A stretch of 8,086 nucleotides of DNA from Patescibacteria group bacterium (GTDB taxonomy: Bacteria; Patescibacteriota; UBA1384; XYA2-FULL-43-10; CAINNR01): positions 1 to 8,086 of the forward strand of contig JAQVAO010000022.1 in the NCBI GenBank assembly GCA_028690755.1. The letters run 5' to 3'. The translations under genes and the position numbers were made by a program. Positions 1-5,159 of this stretch are shown in pieces (position 1 is the stretch's first letter; every line of letters begins with the position of its first letter). The notes beneath the pieces are model-generated. The model was not told where the DNA came from. It searched no databases and worked only from the letters and a program-made list of their open reading frames with translations.

Positions 1-1325
1 TGGTTTTGGCTTCAGCAGGAATCGCTGCTTCGATTTTGGGTAGCTTTTTGATTCGAATATTGAAAAAAACCAAACCCCAGATGACTCTAAACATTGGAAT
101 TTATGCTAGTGCGCTGCTTATGGCCGGTTTTTCTTATTTGATTTCGAAATATTATGTTGCTGATATCAAAGTATTCTTTTTGACTCTCATTGGTCTTGTT
201 GCCGGAGTCGCGATCGGAATGATCACCGAGTACTACACCTCCGATCACAATTTACCGACCAGAAAGCTGGCTGCCTCCTCAGAGGGTGGCGCCGGACCGA
301 ATATCATCTCCGGATTAGCGCTGGGCATGGTCTCAACCGCTTACCCGGTGATTATCATTGCTGTAGCGATTCTCGTTGCTTATAAATTATCGGATCTTTA
401 TGGCATCGCGATCGCCGCTGTCGGTATGCTTTCAACGCTGGGAATTACGCTGGCGACCGATACTTATGGCCCGGTGGCTGACAATGCCGCCGGCATCTCG
501 GAGATGGCTGGTCTTGATCCGGAAGCGAGGAAAAATTCTGAAGAGCTCGATGCTGTTGGTAATACCACTGCCGCTGTCGGCAAGGGTTTTGCTATCGGTT
601 CGGCCGCTCTCACCGCCCTAGCACTTTTCGCCGGCTATACTCAAGCAGTTGGCCTGGGTTCGATTAATCTACTTGAGCCAAGAGTTATCGCCGGGATTTT
701 GATCGGTGCAATGTTGCCATTTATCTTCTCCTCACTAACAATTCATGCGGTTGGTGAAGCGGCAAAGTCGATTGTCGATGAAGTTCGTCGCCAATTTCGG
801 ACTATTCCCGGTATTATGACTGGTAAATCTTCTCCGGACTATAAAAATTGTATTAAGATTTCGACTGATTCAGCTTTGAGAAAAATGGTGACGCCGGCGA
901 TTATGGCGGTTTTGGTGCCGATCGCTGTTGGTTTTACTCTTGGACCTGAGGCACTTCGTGGACTTTTGGGTGGTGGTATTGCTAGCGGTTTTGTGTTGGC
1001 ACTTTTCATGGCTAATGCTGGCGGGGCTTGGGATAATGCGAAGAAATATATTGAAGCTGGTAATCTTGGTGGTAAGGGAAGTGATGCTCACAAATCAGCG
1101 GTTATCGGTGACACCGTTGGTGATCCGCTCAAAGATACCTCTGGTCCATCGCTAAATATTTTAATTAAATTGATGTCGATCGTTGCCTTCCTGATCGCGC
1201 CGCTGGTTGTCGTTCAATATAGTTTTAAAATCAGGGCGATAGTTACCGGTTCAATCTTTGCGATCGTAGTTCTTTATTATCTCTTCATTTGGCTACAGCC
1301 AAAGTTTGCAAAAAAGCGGGCATAG
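1..1325 (+). CDS. hppA: Membrane ion-translocating pyrophosphatase, C-terminal part (5' end outside window)
   Basis: This integral membrane pump hydrolyses PPi and drives H+ or Na+ across the cytoplasmic membrane. The frame is open from base 1, so the TTG at base 6 is an internal Leu codon, not a start. About 440 residues remain of a family usually near 650-750 residues; the first catalytic DxxxD loop lies upstream. Family hallmarks are visible: [10 protein letters not shown] (from about 300), [12 protein letters not shown] (from 459), [18 protein letters not shown] (from 558), [14 protein letters not shown] (from 1014) and [17 protein letters not shown] (from 1107), with many hydrophobic segments between them. 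In [10 protein letters not shown], the Ala codon at 570-572 and Gly codon at 579-581 occupy the places where K+-independent enzymes carry Lys and Thr, so this belongs to the K+-dependent class. That class includes both H+ and Na+ pumps, and the ion cannot be settled here because the deciding gate residues are likely upstream. It ends in TAG one base before the next gene. Confidence 0.97.
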   Translation, partial: VLASAGIAASILGSFLIRILKKTKPQMTLNIGIYASALLMAGFSYLISKYYVADIKVFFLTLIGLVAGVAIGMITEYYTSDHNLPTRKLAASSEGGAGPNIISGLALGMVSTAYPVIIIAVAILVAYKLSDLYGIAIAAVGMLSTLGITLATDTYGPVADNAAGISEMAGLDPEARKNSEELDAVGNTTAAVGKGFAIGSAALTALALFAGYTQAVGLGSINLLEPRVIAGILIGAMLPFIFSSLTIHAVGEAAKSIVDEVRRQFRTIPGIMTGKSSPDYKNCIKISTDSALRKMVTPAIMAVLVPIAVGFTLGPEALRGLLGGGIASGFVLALFMANAGGAWDNAKKYIEAGNLGGKGSDAHKSAVIGDTVGDPLKDTSGPSLNILIKLMSIVAFLIAPLVVVQYSFKIRAIVTGSIFAIVVLYYLFIWLQPKFAKKRA

Positions 1326-1326
1326 A

Positions 1327-1554
1327 ATGAAAAAGCTGACTCCAAATAATCAATTTGAACTAAGAAAAATTGACGGTGAGAGTGTGCATTTATCTGGTGA
1401 AGGTGAGGCGATAATTCCGAAAAATGTTCTACCCAAAGATGCTAAAGTCGGGGACAAATTTGTTCTAAATGTCCTCGACCCAGAATCTGAAGCAGAGAAG
1501 GGTCAAGCGACGGCTAGAGAGATCTTAAACGAAATATTAAAGCCCAAAGAATAA
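1327..1554 (+). CDS. Small DUF3006-like protein, translationally linked to hppA
   Basis: A 75-residue acidic cytoplasmic protein with no signal peptide or membrane segment. The ATG at 1327 lies one base after the hppA stop, suggesting translational coupling; a TTG at 1306 would add seven residues but is less likely. No strong Shine-Dalgarno is present (only AGCGGG about 6 bases upstream). The pattern is a short beta-rich N-terminal half (FELRKIDGESVHLSGEGEAI), then a PKNVLPKDAKVGDKFVL segment, then a charged helix (TAREILNEILK). This order (basic/IDG strand, P-x-x-LP-x-A-x-x-GD, C-terminal helix) resembles small DUF3006 proteins, whose function is unknown. The resemblance is by eye only. Position in the hppA transcript suggests shared expression but does not show a role in the pump. 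Confidence 0.75.
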   Translation: MKKLTPNNQFELRKIDGESVHLSGEGEAIIPKNVLPKDAKVGDKFVLNVLDPESEAEKGQATAREILNEILKPKE

Positions 1555-1562
1555 TTTAATTG

Positions 1563-1591
1563 TTGATATTATCACACTCAACTAGTATTAT
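1563..1591 (+). promoter_or_regulatory. Probable sigma70-type promoter of the VanW-family gene
   Basis: TTGATA (1563-1568) and TATTAT (1586-1591) are each one mismatch from the consensus -35 and -10 boxes, with an ideal 17-base spacer. Transcription would start near 1598, giving a leader of about 20 bases before the ATG at 1620. That leader (AT-rich, ending CATATTTTTAT) has no recognisable Shine-Dalgarno. A weak 6-bp inverted repeat (ACTCAA 1576-1581 / TTGAGT 1591-1596) overlaps the promoter. It could be an operator, but is too short to claim, and it lacks the clean U-tract expected of a terminator for the upstream operon. Confidence 0.5.
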
Positions 1592-1619
1592 TGAGTTGAA
1601 ATAATTATCATATTTTTAT

Positions 1620-3515
1620 ATGGCAAAAAAAGACAAGGATAAAAAGGAACTATCCCGCAGGGTTAGGGTTTGGCGAAGAATAAAATTGCCGGTGGTGATT
1701 TTGGCGGGTGTGATAATTCTTTTCCTGTTTATTTTTGGTGTTTATTCTGTTTCTTTTGCTAAAAAATCTTATCGCAACATTTTTATTGGCGATCTCAACC
1801 TTGGTGGCAAGAATAAAGATCAGATCTCAGAAATTTTAAAACCAAAAACAGAGGAGTTCGTTAGCAGCGATTTCATGCTAAAATACAACGCCAAAGAAGG
1901 CGAAGCCCGAGAATTTGTGATCAAAACTGATGATGTTGGCCTAAATTATGATGTAACAAAAACAGCTGAGGAGGTTTATGCCGTTGGTCGTCAAGGCGGC
2001 GCCTGGCGAAGTTTTTATCAACAATTCAAAACCCTTTTTCTGCCCTATAAAGTTGACGCGGTATATACAGTCAATAATGAAGCCTTAAAAAAACAGCTTG
2101 CTGAAATTGCCCTGGAGATTGACCAGCCGGAAAAGGATTACTCGTTGGTCTATAGGGGTGATGGGATTTTTGAGCTTTCGACAGAGAGGCAGGATGGTCG
2201 AAGGATTGATCAAGAAAAGTTGCTGGAAATTATCGATTTACAAACCAAAGTGATCAAAAAAAAGGAGATAATATTCGAATCGCAGGTTTTTCAGCCTCAG
2301 ATTACAGAGGAGAATGCACAAATAGGGCTAGAGCAGGCAAACAAAATACTGGCGGCTGGCGATATCGAGCTAACATTCGCTGAGAAAAGTTTCACCTTGG
2401 ATGTCGACACTATCGCTGGTCTGATCGGATCGAGACCGAAAAAAGATCAGATGGAGATTTTTGTTATCAAAGAGCGAAGCGACAAGCAGTCGAAAGCGAT
2501 CGCTGACTCAGTCGATCGCCCGGCCGGAGATGCGGTACTTTCAGTATCAGGTGGCAAAGTAGTCGTTTCTAGTGAGTCACAAGCCGGACGAGAGCTCGAC
2601 CAAGCGCAAACTTCTATTGATATTGAAAATACGATTATGGCCAGAATTTTAGCTGAAACATCGAAGGTTGACAGCAAAAAAATTGAGCTCAAGGTGAACC
2701 TAATTCAGCCTGAGATAGATTCTGCTAAATTGGCCGAATACGGCCTTCTGGAATTAGTCTCAACCGGTACCACCAGTTTTTATGGATCACCCGGAAACCG
2801 CGTACACAATATCTCTGTCGGGGCCAAAGCGATCAATGGAGCGTTGATTAAACCGGGTGAGGAGTTTTCGACCCTAAAGCGTCTGGGGAAAATTGATGCC
2901 TCTACTGGTTATCTACCTGAATTAGTTATTAAGAATAACAAAACTGTTCCCGACTACGGAGGTGGCTTGTGCCAGGTTTCAACGACATTGTTTCGGTCGG
3001 CACTCAATGCCGGAATGGAGATACTTGAGCGTCGCAATCATTCATATCGAGTCTCTTATTACGAACCGCCGATTGGTATGGATGCAACAATCTTTGACCC
3101 AGCACCAGATTTTCGCTTTAAAAATAATTATTCAAGCTATATTTTTGTTCAATCAAAAATTGTTGGCACCAAAATCACCTTTGAATTTTACGGGACGAAA
3201 GATTCCCGGCAGGTAGAAATTGGTCAAGCGGTTGGATTTGATTATGTTGAGCCGCCGGCACCGGTAGAAACCCCGGACGATTCATTGCAGCCAGGTGAAA
3301 GAAAACAGGTGCAGAAATCTCATCAGGGAGCATCAGCGAAGTTCCATTACAAAGTTACCCGTGATGGGAAGACCTTACAGGAAACCGATTTTCTCTCAAA
3401 ATATGTTGCCCTCCCAGAAATTTGGCTTGTTGGCCCGGCCCCGGCCCCGGCACCAGAAGTTACTCCTGATCCAAGTGCAACTCCGCCGGTAACAGAACCG
3501 GCGCCGGCAGCATAG
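1620..3515 (+). CDS. Membrane-anchored VanW-family surface protein with G5-like domain and Pro/Ala tail
   Basis: A 631-residue envelope protein. Residues 1-22 are strongly basic (KKDKDKK, RRVRVWRR) and 23-46 form one hydrophobic helix, so it is a type II-like anchor with the bulk outside. Residues about 50-370 are mixed alpha/beta sequence typical of the putative peptidoglycan-binding repeats (PG_binding_4-like) that precede VanW; the phrase AEEVYAVGRQG near 117-127 is characteristic. The VanW domain spans about 377-520, with TGTTSFYGSPGNRVHNI, the invariant GGGLCQVSTTLF (Cys451) and RRNHSYRVSYYEPPIGMDAT. Residues about 557-605 (PGERKQ ... KVTRDGKTLQ ... LPEIWLVG) look like a degenerate G5 domain, often cell-surface adhesive. 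Residues 606-631 are a Pro/Ala-rich tail, built partly on CCGGCC repeats. VanW is named after vancomycin clusters, but no van genes are here and its biochemical role is unknown; a wall-linked role is inferred. The ATG has no Shine-Dalgarno, but the basic N-terminus followed by the anchor supports it. Confidence 0.93.
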   Translation: MAKKDKDKKELSRRVRVWRRIKLPVVILAGVIILFLFIFGVYSVSFAKKSYRNIFIGDLNLGGKNKDQISEILKPKTEEFVSSDFMLKYNAKEGEAREFVIKTDDVGLNYDVTKTAEEVYAVGRQGGAWRSFYQQFKTLFLPYKVDAVYTVNNEALKKQLAEIALEIDQPEKDYSLVYRGDGIFELSTERQDGRRIDQEKLLEIIDLQTKVIKKKEIIFESQVFQPQITEENAQIGLEQANKILAAGDIELTFAEKSFTLDVDTIAGLIGSRPKKDQMEIFVIKERSDKQSKAIADSVDRPAGDAVLSVSGGKVVVSSESQAGRELDQAQTSIDIENTIMARILAETSKVDSKKIELKVNLIQPEIDSAKLAEYGLLELVSTGTTSFYGSPGNRVHNISVGAKAINGALIKPGEEFSTLKRLGKIDASTGYLPELVIKNNKTVPDYGGGLCQVSTTLFRSALNAGMEILERRNHSYRVSYYEPPIGMDATIFDPAPDFRFKNNYSSYIFVQSKIVGTKITFEFYGTKDSRQVEIGQAVGFDYVEPPAPVETPDDSLQPGERKQVQKSHQGASAKFHYKVTRDGKTLQETDFLSKYVALPEIWLVGPAPAPAPEVTPDPSATPPVTEPAPAA

Positions 3516-3532
3516 GATTAAATTTGATCTCT

Positions 3533-3566
3533 AAAATGAAAAGCCCCGGCTCGTGGTGAGCCGGGG
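3533..3566 (-). terminator. Rho-independent-type terminator of the structured RNA
   Basis: Read on the minus strand, CCCCGGCTC (3566-3558), loop ACCAC, and GAGCCGGGG (3552-3544) form a perfect 9-bp GC-rich stem, followed by CTTTTCATTTT (3543-3533), an interrupted U-tract. On the plus strand the same hairpin is followed by TACGGGTGG, so it is a poor terminator for the VanW gene, for which I see no other terminator. Confidence 0.65.
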
Positions 3567-3583
3567 TACGGGTGGAGTGAGAC

Positions 3584-3600
3584 TGCCGGCAGTGCCGGCA
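3584..3600. repeat. GCCGGC palindromic hairpin
   Basis: Two TGCCGGC/GCCGGCA half-sites separated by three bases form a 7-bp hairpin with a triloop on either strand. It lies inside the structured RNA, just before its terminator. The octamer TGCCGGCA also occurs near 5347 inside ppdK, so it may be a common genomic word; one window cannot tell. Confidence 0.45.
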
Positions 3601-3852
3601 AATGTGGAAGAAAAACGGCAGTGGGATATGCGCGGGGGATGAACGAGATAGATGAACCGCGCAAGATTGCTTGGGAGAGCCGATCATTCCTGATCGCTAG
3701 TCGACGTTTCCCCAGGAGTGGGGGCAATCAGGGGCCTGAACGGATCCCAAGACGCGGGAGGCCTTTTGGCAATGCCCTTTTGGGGCGATCCGGGGATTTT
3801 CGATCCCCCTGGCCAGTCGGTTGCCTCGGTGCCCGCGTGTACTACCGATTAC

Positions 3853-3880
3853 AAGATAACATTTCTATTTTATTTGTCAA
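3853..3880 (-). promoter_or_regulatory. Minus-strand promoter of the structured RNA
   Basis: On the minus strand, a perfect TTGACA -35 box (3880-3875), a 16-base spacer and TATCTT (3858-3853, four of six matches) form a good sigma70-type promoter. The predicted start is the GG near 3846-3845, directly before the GC-rich structured block. The -35 box lies five bases outside the left end of the insertion sequence and contains the stop codon TGA (3879-3877) of the transposase reading frame. Confidence 0.55.
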
Positions 3881-4971
3881 CAAAATGTACAGGCTGAGTA
3901 CATCGGTAACAAGTTTTTGTTTTCTAATGTTTCTAAATAATACTCAAAAGGATTTTTGTAGTCCAGCGATTCATGTGGCCTAAGGAAATTGTACTCTTCC
4001 AACCAGTAGGTTAAGTTTCTATTGAACTTATCAACATCAGTGGTAAAGTGGCCATCATTAATCCATTCATCTTGTATTGTTTGATTGAATCTCTCAACAA
4101 CTGAATTGTCCTGTGGTGTTCTGGGTCTGGAAAACCAGTGGAGTATCTCTAGCTGTTTTAGCGCATCTTCAAATTGATCATAGAACTCTGATCCATTGTC
4201 AGTTTGTATGTTAGTGATTTTGGCATCAATTAAATAATGAAGCCGGTAAAGGAAATCTTTGGCTGATTTACTGGATTTGTTTTTATACATTCTGGCATAT
4301 GCGATCTTTCCGTGATGATCAATTGCCGTTAAAACATATCTTTTAGTTCCATTCCAATAGAGTACAATCGTATCCAAATGGAACAGAAACCAATGTTCTT
4401 CTTTGATTTTTAGTTTCTGAATTCGATTCTTTTGTTTCTGAGATTTTAACTTCTTTTTGACTTTATCGTGCTTAATTTTATCCGGGTAGAGGTCAAACTT
4501 GTTGATAACTAATTGAACTTTATGGCTGGAGACTTCTTCTTCATATTCATCTTTGTAGAGTTTAGCGATCTTTCTTTTCCCCCAATGGAGATGATCTTCT
4601 CTTAGTTTTCTGATACGACACTCTTCTTTAAATGTAACTTCCGGTTTTCGTCGATTAATCGGAGCCCGAGACTTTTCTTCCAGAAGTTTTACCTTACCAC
4701 TATCAAACCGCTTAAACCATTTGTAAAATGTTTTTGGAGCAATGTTAAAGTGTCTAGCAGTGATGTCGGCATTACGACTCCCAATAGTTTCATAGAATAT
4801 CATCCATTCTAGCCGTAGCATAGCCCCAGTTGATAGTTCTGCATCCTTTGCCATGCTTCGCCAACGAGAAACATTATCCATTAGATGTAATGGTTTTTGT
4901 TTAAAAATCTTAATACCATTTACTGGCGGATCATACACACACGGAGCCTTAATCAGAAATGTTTGAGTCAT
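3877..4971 (-). CDS. IS481-family DDE transposase
   Basis: A 364-residue transposase that would cut and join the ends of its own element. Residues about 45-95 hold a helix-turn-helix (ADITARHFNIAPKTFYKWFKRF), residues about 110-190 a basic linker region that probably binds DNA, and 190-345 an integrase (rve) catalytic core. The DDE triad is visible: Asp200 (FHLDTIVLYW), Asp258 (IQTDNGSEF) and Glu293 (NSVVERFNQT), with 34 residues between the second Asp and Glu. The tail RPHESLDYKNPFEYY is typical of the IS481/IS3-like group. The ATG at 4971 has AAGG six bases upstream (4981-4978); an internal Met31 is an alternative start. The frame crosses the left inverted repeat, and its TGA (3877-3879) and last two residues come from DNA outside the element. 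No frameshift or missing catalytic residue is seen. Confidence 0.94.
   Translation of the reverse strand: MTQTFLIKAPCVYDPPVNGIKIFKQKPLHLMDNVSRWRSMAKDAELSTGAMLRLEWMIFYETIGSRNADITARHFNIAPKTFYKWFKRFDSGKVKLLEEKSRAPINRRKPEVTFKEECRIRKLREDHLHWGKRKIAKLYKDEYEEEVSSHKVQLVINKFDLYPDKIKHDKVKKKLKSQKQKNRIQKLKIKEEHWFLFHLDTIVLYWNGTKRYVLTAIDHHGKIAYARMYKNKSSKSAKDFLYRLHYLIDAKITNIQTDNGSEFYDQFEDALKQLEILHWFSRPRTPQDNSVVERFNQTIQDEWINDGHFTTDVDKFNRNLTYWLEEYNFLRPHESLDYKNPFEYYLETLENKNLLPMYSACTFC
3886..3912 (+). repeat. Left terminal inverted repeat of the IS
   Basis: It begins TGTACAGGCTGAG and ends ACATCGGTAACAA. It matches the inverted right end over CAGG, TGAG and the 13-base ACATCGGTAACAA, differing by C/T after CAGG and by a one-base indel after TGAG. 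The transposase frame reads straight through this repeat. Confidence 0.88.
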
Positions 4972-5012
4972 TGGTAACCTTGGTTAAATTATCCAGTTGA
5001 TTGAGACCTTCA

Positions 5013-5021
5013 ATCATACCA
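5013..5021 (-). promoter_or_regulatory. Extended -10 promoter of the transposase
   Basis: Minus strand TGGTATGAT fits an extended -10 element (TGnTATAAT, one mismatch) just inside the right inverted repeat. TTGAGA in the repeat lies 20 bases upstream, too far for a normal -35, so the TG extension would have to carry the promoter. The leader to the ATG at 4971 would be about 35 nt. Confidence 0.4.
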
Positions 5022-5024
5022 GAT

Positions 5025-5052
5025 TTGTTACCGATGTATCTCAACCTGCGCA
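5025..5052 (-). repeat. Right terminal inverted repeat of the IS
   Basis: On the plus strand it reads TTGTTACCGATGT, ATCTCAA, then CCTGCGCA; inverted, it is TGCGCAGGTTGAG followed by ATACATCGGTAACAA. It pairs with the left end at 3886-3912. The probable transposase promoter lies immediately inside it. Confidence 0.88.
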
Positions 5053-5080
5053 TATCGAATTCAAAAAACTATTCCGCTGT

Positions 5081-5109
5081 TTGATTTTAGCTATTTTTTT
5101 TGTTAGATT
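5081..5109 (+). promoter_or_regulatory. Possible promoter of ppdK
   Basis: TTGATT (5081-5086) and TAGATT (5104-5109) are spaced by 17 bases, each matching four of six consensus positions. The site lies outside the insertion sequence, whose right end is about 30 bases upstream, so the native ppdK promoter seems to have survived the insertion. The surrounding AT-rich DNA offers other weak matches, so the assignment is tentative. Confidence 0.3.
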
Positions 5110-5149
5110 GATATTGCTTAGAAATTTGCAAGTTTCTATTTTTATTTTC

Positions 5150-5155
5150 AAGGAG
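5150..5155 (+). promoter_or_regulatory. Ribosome binding site of ppdK
   Basis: AAGGAG lies four bases before the ATG at 5160. It is the only strong Shine-Dalgarno in the window and fixes the start of ppdK, suggesting high translation. Confidence 0.85.
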
Positions 5156-5159
5156 AAAT

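Larger units (their letters stand above)
3531..3846 (-). ncRNA. Unidentified structured RNA, about 315 nt, minus strand
   Basis: No plausible protein is encoded here, yet the stretch is much richer in G+C than its surroundings (43 of 60 bases at 3541-3600) and full of inverted repeats. It is framed by a minus-strand promoter (TTGACA/TATCTT, 3853-3880) and a minus-strand terminator-like hairpin (3544-3566), giving a start near 3846 and an end near 3531. Hairpins read on the minus strand: GGGGAT-CGAAA-ATCCCC (3808-3803/3797-3792 side); GCCC-cAAAA-GGGC (3786-3774); GCC-AAAA-GGC (3770-3761); CGGATC (3792-3787) with GATCCG (3746-3741), which shares base 3792 with the first hairpin; CCCC/GGGG (3724-3721/3713-3710); CGATCA-GGAA-TGATCG (3696-3681) with a GNRA loop; TGCCGGC-ACT-GCCGGCA (3600-3584). 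A-rich loops and the GNRA loop favour the minus strand. I see no signature of RNase P RNA, tmRNA, SRP RNA or a riboswitch I know. A plus-strand leader RNA is the main alternative. Confidence 0.5.
3886..5052 (-). mobile_element. IS481-type insertion sequence, about 1.17 kb
   Basis: A single-ORF insertion sequence bounded by imperfect terminal inverted repeats of about 27 bp (left 3886-3912, right 5025-5052) and carrying one DDE transposase on the minus strand. Outer tips read TGTACAGG (left) and TGCGCAGG (right, inverted); homology is firm from the CAGG inwards, so the exact ends could be 3890 and 5048. I see no target-site duplication in the flanks (left ...CAACAAAA, right TATCGAAT...). The element is visibly more AT-rich than its neighbours, as expected for a recent arrival. 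The ORF and both ends look intact, so it may still be mobile. Confidence 0.88.

Noticed and set aside
870..1091. Minus-strand open frame inside hppA, and similar open frames inside vanW, ppdK and hppA
   Set aside because: These overlap strongly conserved protein families in another frame and lack ribosome sites and recognisable products.
1576..1596. Terminator after the hppA operon
   Set aside because: The inverted repeat ACTCAA/TTGAGT is only 6 bp with a 9-base loop, AT-rich, and overlaps a better-supported promoter.
3436..3460. CCGGCC tandem repeats as a regulatory or recombination repeat
   Set aside because: They encode the Pro/Ala tail of the VanW protein in frame and are explained as low-complexity coding sequence.
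3681..3690. SRP-like GGAA tetraloop on the minus strand (complement of TTCC at 3687-3690)
   Set aside because: The tetraloop is closed by a simple perfect 6-bp palindrome and lacks the asymmetric and symmetric internal loops and the AGGAAGCAGC-type strand of SRP helix 8.
3792..3808. T-arm-like hairpin (GGGGA, loop with TTCGA, TCCCC) suggesting a tRNA or tmRNA
   Set aside because: The TTCGA is out of register with the 5-bp stem / 7-base loop geometry, and no acceptor stem, anticodon arm or CCA end can be placed around it on either strand.
3531..3846. RNase P RNA, tmRNA, SRP RNA or 6S RNA
   Set aside because: The conserved sequence blocks of the first three are absent on both strands. 6S has little sequence signature and is not excluded, but the many small hairpins do not resemble its single long interrupted helix.
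3842..3860. A second copy of the IS terminal repeat (ACCGATTACAAG resembling ACCGAT... of the repeat)
   Set aside because: Only about six contiguous bases match, and the position coincides with the start of the RNA and the -10 box.
3621..3983. A 120-codon plus-strand open frame across the GC-rich block and IS left end
   Set aside because: It spans two unrelated pieces of DNA (the structured block and the IS end), has no ribosome site, and its composition (Arg/Gly/Pro-rich, then low-complexity) resembles no protein family. Openness follows from GC richness.
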